A stretch of 13,539 nt of DNA from JBOFDK01 sp051650305 (GCA_051650305.1 JBOFIT010000063.1:1-13539), one strand, 5' to 3'. Positions 1 to 8,426 are shown, counted from the stretch's first letter. Numbers and translations: made by a program. The notes: generated by a model from the sequence alone, not told the origin.

Positions 1-2
1 AG

Positions 3-1199
3 AACTGCTATACAAATACATTAGATACAACAGTAAAGCGTATGGAAGATGGTACAACTTATGTTATCACAGGGGATATCCCAGCGATGTGGCTACGTGA
101 TTCTGTATGTCAACTTAGACCATACTATGTACTTGCAGAAAAAGACCCAGAAATCGCAGATATGCTAGAAGGTCTTGTAAGAAGACAAATGCAGTGTATC
201 CTTATCGACCCATATGCAAACGCTTTCAACGAAGAAGCTAACGGTAACTGTTGGGAAAAAGATGAGACAGATACATGTGACTGGATCTGGGAAAGAAAAT
301 ACGAAATCGACTCACTATGCTTCCCAATCCAAATGGCATACTTACTATGGAAAAACACAGGCCGTACAGGTCAATTCGATGCAACTTTCATCGAAGCAGT
401 GAACCGCATTCTAGAAGTATGGCGCACAGAGCAAGACCATGAGAATAAATCTCCATACTCATTCAAGAGACACAATTGCTACTTCACAGATACACTTTCA
501 AGAGATGGTAAAGGTGCACTTGTAAAGTCAAATATCGGTCTTACATGGTCAGGATTCAGACCAAGTGATGATGCATGTATGTATGGTTACCTCATCCCAT
601 CAAACATGTTTGCAGTAGTCGTACTTGAGTACTTAGCAGAGATCGCTACAGAAGTACTGGGTGATGATGTACTTGCAAAAGAAGCAGCAGCATTTGCAAA
701 AGAAATCAGAGAAGCTATCGAAAAGCATGCGACAGTAGAGCACTACAAATTCGGTAAAGTATACGCTTACGAAGTAGACGGCTTTGGTCAATACAACTTA
801 ATGGATGATGCTAACGTACCAAGCTTACTTGCGATGTCTTACTTAGGCTACGTATCAGAAGATGATGAAGTATACCAAAACACAAGAAGAATGATCCTTA
901 GCGAAGTAAACCCATACTTCTACAAAGGTACAGCTGCAGAAGGTATCGGTAGTCCACATACACCAGTAAACTATATCTGGCATATCTCTCTTGCGATGCA
1001 AGGTCTTACAAACAAAGACCCAGAGTACAAGAAAGCTATCTTAGAAGTGATGAAGTCAACAGATGGTGGCAAGAACCTGATGCATGAAGGCTTTAATGTA
1101 GACAATCCAGAAGAGTACACAAGAGAATGGTTCTCATGGGCAAATGCAATGTTCTGTGAGTTATTACTAGACTACTGTGGATACCAAGTAAAAAGATAA
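3..1199 (+). CDS. GH125 exo-alpha-1,6-mannosidase, 5' truncated by window edge
   Basis: The frame is open from the window start, and the residues before the first internal Met (base 42), ending NTLDTTVKR, continue the family's conserved N-terminus. The true start therefore lies upstream, probably by about 30 codons, since GH125 proteins are usually around 430 residues and 398 are visible. Recognised by GDIPAMWLRDS (bases about 72-104), GLTWSGFRPSDDA (about 537-575) and AEGIGSPHTP (about 936-965). In characterised GH125 enzymes the Asp of the RPSDD segment is the general acid. The likely base is the Glu of AEGIGSP, which I assign from memory of the family. GH125 enzymes are metal-independent inverting exo-alpha-1,6-mannosidases that trim N-glycan mannose. 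The N-terminus is not visible, so a signal peptide cannot be excluded, but the family is normally cytoplasmic. It lies 20 bases upstream of GH38 and is surely co-transcribed with it. Confidence 0.93.
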   Translation, partial: NCYTNTLDTTVKRMEDGTTYVITGDIPAMWLRDSVCQLRPYYVLAEKDPEIADMLEGLVRRQMQCILIDPYANAFNEEANGNCWEKDETDTCDWIWERKYEIDSLCFPIQMAYLLWKNTGRTGQFDATFIEAVNRILEVWRTEQDHENKSPYSFKRHNCYFTDTLSRDGKGALVKSNIGLTWSGFRPSDDACMYGYLIPSNMFAVVVLEYLAEIATEVLGDDVLAKEAAAFAKEIREAIEKHATVEHYKFGKVYAYEVDGFGQYNLMDDANVPSLLAMSYLGYVSEDDEVYQNTRRMILSEVNPYFYKGTAAEGIGSPHTPVNYIWHISLAMQGLTNKDPEYKKAILEVMKSTDGGKNLMHEGFNVDNPEEYTREWFSWANAMFCELLLDYCGYQVKR

Positions 1200-1219
1200 G
1201 GAAAAGGAGAAGGACAGAC

Positions 1220-3904
1220 ATGAAAAAAGCGCATATTATCTCACACAGCCACTGGGACAGAGAGTGGTACTTACCATATGAAAAACACCATATGCTTCTC
1301 GTAGAGTTTATGGATACACTTATTGAGACATTAGAAAAAGATGCAGAGTTCAAGAGCTTCCATTTAGATGGGCAGACACTTCTTATTGAAGACTACTTAG
1401 AAGTAAGACCAGAAAATAGAGCACGTCTTATCAAACTCATCGAAGAAGAGCGCATCCATGTAGGTCCTTGGTTCATCCTACAAGATGAATTCCTCACAAG
1501 TAGTGAGGCCAACGTACGTAACTTACAGATGGGTCACAAGCTTGCACGTCAGTACGGAGGTAAAGTATGTAAAGTAGGCTACTTCCCAGACTCATTTGGT
1601 AATATGGGACAAGCACCACAAATGCTCAAAAAAGCAGGAATCGATACAGCAGTATTCGGTCGTGGTGTAAAACCTACTGGCTTCAACAACCAAGTAAGTG
1701 ATAGTGAAAGCTACGAATCTCCATACTCAGAGATGTACTGGGAGTCAGGGGACGGTTCATCTGTTTTAGCAGTTTTATTCGCTAACTGGTATAGCAACGG
1801 TATCGAAGTACCAGTAGACGCCGAAGAAGCAAAAGCATATTGGGAGAAGCGTCTTGCAGATGCTTCTAAGTATGCAAGTACAGACCACCTTCTCTACATG
1901 AATGGTTGTGACCATCAGCCAGTACAGACAGACCTTTCAAAAGCGATTGAGACAGCGAAGAAACTTTACCCAGATGTAGAGTTCATCCACTCAAACTTCA
2001 TGGAGTACATCGAAGCTGTAAGTAAAGAAGTGCCAGAAGACTTAAGCACCATCAAAGGTGAACTTCGTAGCCAAGAGACAGAAGGCTGGTATACCCTAGC
2101 GAATACAGCATCAGCACGTATCTACATTAAGCAAATGAATGCACGTTGCCAAATGCTCTTTGAGAAGATCGCAGAGCCAATCGCTACCATGGCACACAAA
2201 GAAGGTATGGTATATCCACATCACCTCTTTACATATGGATGGAAACTACTGATGCAAAATCACCCACATGATAGTATCTGTGGTTGTAGTATTGATGATG
2301 TACACCGTGAGATGGTGACACGTTTTGAGAAAGCAGAAAATGTAGCACTTCACATTATCAGTGAGTGTATGAACTATCTTGAAGCTAAAGTAGATACCAC
2401 ATCATTCGCAGAAGGTGCACAGCCATTTATGGTAGTGAATACATCTGGATGGGATAGAAGTGGTGTTGTTGAAGTAGAAGTTGAAGTGATGAAGCGCTAC
2501 TTCAAGACAGGTACAGTGCCAGAAATCGTAAAAGATATGCACAATCGTGTGTTACCAACTTACAAAATTGTGGATAAGATGGGCAATGAGATACAAGGAA
2601 CTGTGGAAGAAATACCAAATCGCTTCAACTACGACCTTCCAAAAGATAAATTCCGTCAACCATACATTGCAAAGCGTGTAAAAGTAACACTTGAAGTGAA
2701 AGATATTCCTGCTTTTGGTTGGGAAAGCTTTGCCCTTGTAGAAGAGACACCAGTAAAAGAAAATACATCTCTTGTGCAAGCTGACAACGTCGTAGAGACA
2801 CCAGTCCTTAAAGCAACATTTGAGAGGGACGGTTCATTAACATTATTAGATAAAGTAAGTGGACATACCTTTGACAACCTAGGAATCTATGAAGATTGTG
2901 GCGACATCGGTAACGAGTACATCTTCTTTATGCCACTAGATGATACACCGATTACAACAAAAGGTAGTGAGGCATCAGTAGAAGTGGTAGAAGACAAGCC
3001 ATACCGTGCAGTAGTTAAAGTCACACATACGATGATGATTCCTTCTAAGGCAAACGAAGTTCTAGACCAAGAAATCGAAGACTTAGTAGAGTTCAAAGAG
3101 AGAAAGGCATCTCGTGGTACAGAGCTTATCCCTATGACCATCGAGACTTTCTACACATTTGATAGAGCATCACGTCACGTTCAAGTAAAGACTGCATTCA
3201 ACAATGAAGCACTTGACCATAGACTTCGTGTATGCTTCGAGACAGGTCTTGATACACCATACCACTACGCAGATTCTATCTTCGAAGTGGCAAAGCGAGA
3301 CACGACACCAACTAAAGTATGGAAAAACCCATGTAATGCACAGCATCAACAAGCATTTATCAACGTACATACTGAAAGCTGTGGTTTAACCATTGCAAAC
3401 AAAGGACTTTGTGAATACGAAGTACTTCAAGATGGTAAAAACACCATCGCTGTGACAATTCACAGAGGTACGAGAGAACTAGGTGACTGGGGTGTATTCC
3501 ACACACCAGAAGCACAGTGCTTAGGTAGAAGAGAAGTAGCATTCGCTATCATACCACATGGTGCAGGTGAAGACGCCTATGTATCTTATAAAGAAGCGTA
3601 CCAATACCAAGTAGATTGGCTTACAAAAGCAACAGAAGTTAAGGCAGGTACACTACCAGCTGGCTATCAGTTCCTTAAGGCAAATCATGTAACAGTGGTT
3701 CCTTCTACACTTAAAGTAAGTGAAGTGACAGGCGAAATCGTATCAAGATGGTACAACTTAGCAGAGAGTGAAGCAACACTTGAAGTCGTAACACCAGTGG
3801 CACTTCATGAGACAGATTTACTGGAAGAAACGGTAGTAAAAGAAGTAGAGAGAACAATCACTTTAGGTAAAAAAGAAATCTTAACACTAGGGATGAAGTT
3901 TTAG
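1220..3904 (+). CDS. GH38 alpha-mannosidase (zinc-dependent)
   Basis: This 894-residue protein, near the roughly 900 usual for bacterial GH38 enzymes, hydrolyses alpha-mannosides by a retaining mechanism with one zinc ion. The N-terminus holds HSHWDREW, whose H11 and D13 match the zinc ligands of the family. YFPDSFG follows at 121-127, with D124 as both ligand and catalytic nucleophile. NHPHDSICG at 347-355 carries the last zinc His (H350) and D351. NGCDHQP at 228-234 is a conserved substrate-site segment. Residues from about 390 onward form the beta-sandwich C-terminal half. There is no signal peptide or membrane segment, so it is cytoplasmic. The start is supported by AAGGAGAAGG about 6 bases upstream. 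Streptococcal relatives encoded beside GH125 prefer alpha-1,3-mannose, so the pair would remove both branches of imported N-glycans. That linkage preference is inference here. Confidence 0.95.
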   Translation: MKKAHIISHSHWDREWYLPYEKHHMLLVEFMDTLIETLEKDAEFKSFHLDGQTLLIEDYLEVRPENRARLIKLIEEERIHVGPWFILQDEFLTSSEANVRNLQMGHKLARQYGGKVCKVGYFPDSFGNMGQAPQMLKKAGIDTAVFGRGVKPTGFNNQVSDSESYESPYSEMYWESGDGSSVLAVLFANWYSNGIEVPVDAEEAKAYWEKRLADASKYASTDHLLYMNGCDHQPVQTDLSKAIETAKKLYPDVEFIHSNFMEYIEAVSKEVPEDLSTIKGELRSQETEGWYTLANTASARIYIKQMNARCQMLFEKIAEPIATMAHKEGMVYPHHLFTYGWKLLMQNHPHDSICGCSIDDVHREMVTRFEKAENVALHIISECMNYLEAKVDTTSFAEGAQPFMVVNTSGWDRSGVVEVEVEVMKRYFKTGTVPEIVKDMHNRVLPTYKIVDKMGNEIQGTVEEIPNRFNYDLPKDKFRQPYIAKRVKVTLEVKDIPAFGWESFALVEETPVKENTSLVQADNVVETPVLKATFERDGSLTLLDKVSGHTFDNLGIYEDCGDIGNEYIFFMPLDDTPITTKGSEASVEVVEDKPYRAVVKVTHTMMIPSKANEVLDQEIEDLVEFKERKASRGTELIPMTIETFYTFDRASRHVQVKTAFNNEALDHRLRVCFETGLDTPYHYADSIFEVAKRDTTPTKVWKNPCNAQHQQAFINVHTESCGLTIANKGLCEYEVLQDGKNTIAVTIHRGTRELGDWGVFHTPEAQCLGRREVAFAIIPHGAGEDAYVSYKEAYQYQVDWLTKATEVKAGTLPAGYQFLKANHVTVVPSTLKVSEVTGEIVSRWYNLAESEATLEVVTPVALHETDLLEETVVKEVERTITLGKKEILTLGMKF

Positions 3905-3940
3905 TTTAACGTATAACTTCAACATGTAAAGGGGAACATC

Positions 3941-5341
3941 ATGAAAAAAAGACCAAATATCTTATTCATTATGACAGATGACCATGCAGCTCACGCCATG
4001 AGCTGCTATGGTAGCAAGATTAATACCACACCTCAAATGGACCGCTTAGCAGATATGGGCGCACGTTTTGATAACTGCTTCTGTACTAACTCTATCTGTG
4101 CACCAAGTAGAGGGGTTATCCTTACAGGTAAGCATAGTCACCTTAATGGGGTAAAGACACTTCAGACACATCTTGATGGCAGACAAGAGACCATGCCTAA
4201 AATATTTCAACGTAATGGCTATCAGACAGCTATCATTGGTAAGTGGCATCTAGGGCATGGGGGCAACAATGACCCTACAGGTTTCGACCACTGGAACATC
4301 TTCCCTCACCAAGGTGAATACTTCAACCCTAAGACATATCTTATGGGAGAAGAAACACAGTATGAAGGTTATGCAACAGATATCGTAACAGATCTTACGA
4401 TTGACTGGATTGAGAATAGAGATAAGGATAAGCCATTCTTCATGATGTGCCACCACAAAGCACCACATCGTAACTGGCAGCCACATCCAAAGCATATGGA
4501 TATGTACCAAGAAGACGTGCCATATCCAGAGACTTTCAATGATACTTATGAAGGTAGAAGTGACGCTGTTAAGTACAATTTAATGGGAATTGAAGAACTT
4601 ACAGAGTATGACCTTAAAGGTCCAACTCCAGAAGGGCTTACAAAAGAAGAAGAGAAGAAGTGGAAGTACCAACGTTATATGAAAGACTACTTACGATGTA
4701 TCGCATCAGTAGATGATAACATCGGTCGTATGCTAGATTACTTAGAAGAAAGTGGACTTAAGGAAGATACAATCGTTATCTATACATCAGACCAAGGTTT
4801 CTTCTTAGGTGACCATGGCTGGTTCGACAAACGCTATATGTTAGAAGAGTCACTTCGTATGCCTTTCCTTATGGCATATCCTGGCACAATTCCAGCACAT
4901 ACAGTCATTGACGATTCAATCATCTGTAACTTAGACTTTGCACCTACTTTCCTTAACTACTGTGGCATTGAAGTGCCAGAAGCAATGCAAGGAATGACCT
5001 TCAAGCCAATTCTAGAAGGAGATAAGCCAGAAGATTGGTTAGACTGCGTGTACTACCGTTACTGGGTGACACGTGGCGAGCACGGGGTATCACCACACTA
5101 TGGTATTCGTACACCAGAGTACAAGATCATTTGTTATTTAGATAAGGCACGTAACTTTGATGGAAGCTACTTAGAAGAAGTTGAAAACTGTGAATGGCCA
5201 CAATGGGAACTCTTCGACCTTACAAAAGATGAGGAAGAAGTACGCAACGTCTATGACGACCCAGCTTATGCACAGGTAGTCGTAGAACTTAAAGAAAGAC
5301 TTTATAAGCTTAAAGAGCATTATCAAGACTTTGAAGCATAG
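3941..5341 (+). CDS. Family S1 (formylglycine) sulfatase, possibly GlcNAc-6-O-sulfatase-like
   Basis: This 466-residue arylsulfatase-superfamily enzyme removes sulfate esters from a carbohydrate. The signature CAPSR is at 53-57, where C53 would be oxidised to formylglycine. D13 and D14 in MTDDH, and D284 with Q285 in TSDQG, are the expected calcium ligands. K101 and H103 (GKWHLG) and K297 (GWFDKRYM) are the usual sulfate-contacting residues. The Cys form implies a radical-SAM sulfatase-maturating enzyme elsewhere in the genome. HHKAPHRNWQPHPKH at 171-185 and EYFNPKTY resemble GlcNAc-6-sulfatase-type members of S1, but I hold the substrate loosely. No signal peptide is present: the protein starts MKKRPNILFIMTDD, which is already the first core strand. 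It should therefore act in the cytoplasm on imported sugars, unlike many Bacteroidetes homologues. Its start has AAAGGGGA just upstream. The 36-base gap after GH38 contains no terminator, so it is the last gene of this operon. Confidence 0.9.
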   Translation: MKKRPNILFIMTDDHAAHAMSCYGSKINTTPQMDRLADMGARFDNCFCTNSICAPSRGVILTGKHSHLNGVKTLQTHLDGRQETMPKIFQRNGYQTAIIGKWHLGHGGNNDPTGFDHWNIFPHQGEYFNPKTYLMGEETQYEGYATDIVTDLTIDWIENRDKDKPFFMMCHHKAPHRNWQPHPKHMDMYQEDVPYPETFNDTYEGRSDAVKYNLMGIEELTEYDLKGPTPEGLTKEEEKKWKYQRYMKDYLRCIASVDDNIGRMLDYLEESGLKEDTIVIYTSDQGFFLGDHGWFDKRYMLEESLRMPFLMAYPGTIPAHTVIDDSIICNLDFAPTFLNYCGIEVPEAMQGMTFKPILEGDKPEDWLDCVYYRYWVTRGEHGVSPHYGIRTPEYKIICYLDKARNFDGSYLEEVENCEWPQWELFDLTKDEEEVRNVYDDPAYAQVVVELKERLYKLKEHYQDFEA

Positions 5342-5347
5342 AACAAT

Positions 5348-5392
5348 AAAAGACAGGAGGTAGGGAATCTCATTCCCTACCTCCTGTCTTTT
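5348..5392. terminator. Bidirectional Rho-independent terminator between sulfatase and GH85 genes
   Basis: A perfect 21-bp inverted repeat (left arm 5348-5368, right arm 5372-5392) encloses a 3-base loop, CTC. The arms begin AAAAGACAGG and end CCTGTCTTTT, so either strand has A residues before the stem and a short T run after it. It sits between two converging stop codons (5341 and 5399) and should stop transcription from both sides. Confidence 0.93.
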
Positions 5393-5398
5393 GGTTTA

Positions 5399-8245
5399 TT
5401 AATCTACAAGGTATTCACTTGGCACATCTTCTGTTGCTACAGGGGTACTTGATGTACCGTTCCAATGGAAGTAGCTAGGAGCTGACACGTTACCTGAGTA
5501 GTCTTCAAGGACAACAGCGATGATACTATCAGTTCCTTTGATTGGTAAAAATTCAAGCTCTACTTTTGCGCGTTGACCTTTTTCTACAAGTGTTGGTGGG
5601 TTTTTGTGTGATAAAAGAAGTTGCTCACCATTTTCATAGACAGATACATAACGCCAGTCTGGGCTATAAGGAGTAGTCATACGTACGTGATTACCTTTAA
5701 GGGTGAAGTTATGGAATGTACCCATATAAGGTGCCACATAGTTGTCTACAAGTCGCCCAGAGATTGAGACGGATTGAAGTTCTTTCTTTTTAGAAAGAGG
5801 TGTAAGTGTAGCGACAAAGCGTTCACCATCTATTTGAGGAATAGAAAGTGTAACTGAAGTTTCGCTACTTGGTACAGTCACTTCATAAGAGTGATCATCT
5901 TCACCATCAAGTTCTACTTCAATATGCATATTAGTAAAGGAAGCAGAAGGATTCGCCCAAGTAAGTGTAAGTTCACCTTCACTTGGTACAGCTGAGATGA
6001 TTTCAGGTGCAGCATGGTGTGCAATGTCTAGTGTAGTAGGACGACTCTTAGAACCATCTTTGCCTACAGCTACAAGTTCAAGAGAAGTAAAAGTAGTCTG
6101 ATCGATAAGTGGTTTGATGTAATAATTTTCATCATATGCACCACCTAAGAATACTTTTTCACCATCTTCAGTAACACCTGTTATTTCATACATTTGTACG
6201 CGGTCGAAGTCTTCGATATCCCATGAAACAGTCATTTCACCTGTATTGAATACTTCTTCGATTTCAAAGTCTTTAGGTGCATTAGGTGTGTAATTCTTGC
6301 CATCTAATACACGAAGGCCACCGATATTGACTTGGTAGTCTTCAATTACTTCATCGTTATTATCAAAAGCAATACCTATAGTAGCGATTGTTTCTTTTTT
6401 GAAGTCAGATAGGTCAATAGAAGCTGTTACCCAGCCATCTGTTTCTACATTTGACTCAGGAATATCTAAGTACACAATGTCTGAAGCTTCATCACCATCT
6501 TGGAAGATAAGTGCTAATTGCATTGTAGAAGCATCAGTCATAGATGATTTGTTGTAAGTTATTTCTACAGTGCTTTGATTTGTAACTTTTAAGTCAGTCT
6601 TGAAAAGACGAACGAGGTTTTTCGCATCAAGTGTACCATTAAAGACAAGTGAGCTACCACCTTCATAAGCACCTACAGCAGTATAGTCAGCATTTGGTCC
6701 TTGGTTGTATTCACGACCAAAGTCGAAGTTTACTTGAAGTGGTGTGCCAGTAGACTCTACCCACCATTGCCATGTCACAGGGATATCTTGAAGATTGATA
6801 TTACCCCATTCATCATCATTAGATACTTCACCATTTACATAGTAGTCAAGACCACGACCTGTATTAAAGTTAGTGTGGAAAGTGCTGCCACCGATAACAG
6901 AACGTTCAGCAATGTAGTGAGCGACACCACTCCATTCAGTAGGCGCTTCAAAGATACCTAGTTCAGGACGTGCTTCAGCGTATTCACGACCTGTCTTTGT
7001 AACATCTTGAGATGGGCCAGTGTAGTACATACGGTCACGTTCATCAATGAGCCATTGGTATTCATCACGTGCACGGCGAGGTGGCTGAAGTTTATCGTTA
7101 AAGTTATTTTCTTGATCTACTTTACCCCAGATGCTTTGGCTAGGCTTGAAGGATGCGAAGCTGATGATAGGATTACCTGTCTCATCAAGTATAGAATCTA
7201 AGTCTTTAACAGTGTTATGAGCCTTTTGAGTGAATACACCACCGTTTTTCTCAGATTCAACACCTAAGAATACTGTCTCGAAAGGATCAACTCCCATAGA
7301 TTCAGCATAGTCACGCGCTTGAACTGGAGTCTTTGTATTCCAGCCGTAGTTAACGAACATAGAGTCAGAAGGTACACGGCCATCTTTCTCATCCACTAGC
7401 CAGTCACGGTTCGCATCGTTAAGTGTATTTTGGTACTTGAGTTGGCCAGAGTCTACAATAGTGTCATACCACATGATGTAAAGTCCTTGCTTACGAAGCC
7501 ACTTAAGGAAGTCCTTGAATTCTTGTACATCTTCTCTAGGGATATGTTCTTCTTGATTGACAAAGTAGCCATCAAAGCCATAGTACTCTGCAATTTCCAC
7601 AAGTTTTTCACCGAGAGGGTAATTACCGTTTTCGTCTTTTTCCATAAGCTCAGTTACTTTAGAGCCAGCACGGCAGATGAACCATTCACCAAGAGAAAGG
7701 GCACCGTTTTTGTGAGCGGCATTGGTGTAGGCTGGGTTAGGAAGGTGAACAGTAGTACCTTCAGATTCTAATGTCTTACCGTTGTCATCTACCAGGCGCT
7801 CGAGAGGCCAGTGACCATGCCAGTTAGAGAAGATGTCTAAGTATTGCCAGTAATTGAAAAGGTATTGGCTAAATTCATTTGTATAAGGAGCTGAGTTACC
7901 AGGATCGTGATTATAATCGCCAGTAATATCAGCGTACATTGCTTCAGATTTTAAATTTGGATTTGCTTGAGTAGGTGCAAATGGTGTGATTCTTTTTTGA
8001 AGTGGCACATGTGCACGTAGGTATTCTGAGTGTTGATAGTTCTCAGGTGACCAATTACGAATGTCATTGAATTGAAGTCCATAGACATAAGGTTGATTCT
8101 CACCACGTAGACTATCACCTGTAAAAGGTGCGGCGATATTTGGTGCACGGCTTGCAAGTACAGGCATAGCATTTACAGAAAAGATAGAAAGTGCTGCAAG
8201 CATGCTGATTGACTTGCGAGAGTAAATTTTAGTAAATTTCTTCAT
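5399..8245 (-). CDS. Secreted GH85 endo-beta-N-acetylglucosaminidase
   Basis: This 948-residue protein cleaves the GlcNAc-beta-1,4-GlcNAc core of N-glycans, releasing the oligosaccharide from glycoproteins. A signal peptide occupies about residues 1-32 (KKFTKIYSRK, a hydrophobic stretch, then VLAS). The GH85 barrel spans about 52-500. It includes FNYWQYLDIFSNWHGHWP (130-147) and the catalytic segment GYFVNQEEH (226-234), where N230 and E232 match the Asn/Glu pair that stabilises the oxazoline intermediate and donates the proton in EndoD-type enzymes. MWYD at 258-261 is also conserved. A galactose-binding-like beta-sandwich (about 505-650), two fibronectin-III-like domains (about 655-745 and 746-830) and a final beta domain follow. 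I see no LPXTG motif, SLH repeats or terminal membrane helix, so it is probably released or held by its C-terminal domains. The start has AGGGGGA 6 bases upstream. It is monocistronic and converges on the mannosidase operon. Confidence 0.93.
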   Translation of the reverse strand: MKKFTKIYSRKSISMLAALSIFSVNAMPVLASRAPNIAAPFTGDSLRGENQPYVYGLQFNDIRNWSPENYQHSEYLRAHVPLQKRITPFAPTQANPNLKSEAMYADITGDYNHDPGNSAPYTNEFSQYLFNYWQYLDIFSNWHGHWPLERLVDDNGKTLESEGTTVHLPNPAYTNAAHKNGALSLGEWFICRAGSKVTELMEKDENGNYPLGEKLVEIAEYYGFDGYFVNQEEHIPREDVQEFKDFLKWLRKQGLYIMWYDTIVDSGQLKYQNTLNDANRDWLVDEKDGRVPSDSMFVNYGWNTKTPVQARDYAESMGVDPFETVFLGVESEKNGGVFTQKAHNTVKDLDSILDETGNPIISFASFKPSQSIWGKVDQENNFNDKLQPPRRARDEYQWLIDERDRMYYTGPSQDVTKTGREYAEARPELGIFEAPTEWSGVAHYIAERSVIGGSTFHTNFNTGRGLDYYVNGEVSNDDEWGNINLQDIPVTWQWWVESTGTPLQVNFDFGREYNQGPNADYTAVGAYEGGSSLVFNGTLDAKNLVRLFKTDLKVTNQSTVEITYNKSSMTDASTMQLALIFQDGDEASDIVYLDIPESNVETDGWVTASIDLSDFKKETIATIGIAFDNNDEVIEDYQVNIGGLRVLDGKNYTPNAPKDFEIEEVFNTGEMTVSWDIEDFDRVQMYEITGVTEDGEKVFLGGAYDENYYIKPLIDQTTFTSLELVAVGKDGSKSRPTTLDIAHHAAPEIISAVPSEGELTLTWANPSASFTNMHIEVELDGEDDHSYEVTVPSSETSVTLSIPQIDGERFVATLTPLSKKKELQSVSISGRLVDNYVAPYMGTFHNFTLKGNHVRMTTPYSPDWRYVSVYENGEQLLLSHKNPPTLVEKGQRAKVELEFLPIKGTDSIIAVVLEDYSGNVSAPSYFHWNGTSSTPVATEDVPSEYLVD

Positions 8246-8268
8246 AGTAATCCCCCTAGTAATAAAAT

Positions 8269-8295
8269 ATTAGTAAAAGTAAAAAACGTACTAAT
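8269..8295. repeat. Inverted repeat in the GH85 leader, possible operator
   Basis: ATTAGTA (8269-8275) and TACTAAT (8289-8295) are a perfect 7-bp dyad separated by 13 bases. It lies downstream of the predicted -10 and upstream of the GH85 ribosome binding site. It could be a repressor operator or a weak leader hairpin. In such AT-rich DNA chance is a real alternative. Confidence 0.3.
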
Positions 8296-8305
8296 GTTTA
8301 AGTGA

Positions 8306-8333
8306 ATTATACTAAAGATTATATAAAAGTCAA
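8306..8333 (-). promoter_or_regulatory. Sigma-A-type promoter of the GH85 gene
   Basis: On the minus strand, TTGACT (8333-8328) and a consensus TATAAT (8311-8306) are separated by 16 bases. The predicted start of transcription is near 8299, giving a leader of about 55 bases. The upstream regulator gene ends in its own terminator, so this promoter is needed to express GH85. Confidence 0.82.
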
Positions 8334-8395
8334 CAAAATGCACACTGAATATAGGAATTAAGTTGTAAAAATTAAATAAATGTAAAAAAATATGT

Positions 8396-8426
8396 AAAAA
8401 AATGATAGGCAATATTATTGCCTATC
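8396..8426 (-). terminator. Rho-independent terminator overlapping the response-regulator stop codon
   Basis: A perfect 10-bp stem (GATAGGCAAT at 8404-8413 pairing with 8417-8426) with a 3-base loop is followed on the minus strand by A and seven T residues (8402-8396). The stem contains the last three sense codons of the regulator (Asp-Arg-Gln), and its TAA stop falls at the loop, 8415-8417. Confidence 0.88.

Noticed and set aside
42..44. ATG 42 as the true start of GH125
   Set aside because: The reading frame continues upstream to base 3 with conserved family residues (NTLDTTV), so this Met is internal.
7430..7771. 113-codon open frame on the + strand inside GH85
   Set aside because: It lies antisense to the conserved catalytic half of GH85, shows no family motif and has no ribosome binding site that I could see.
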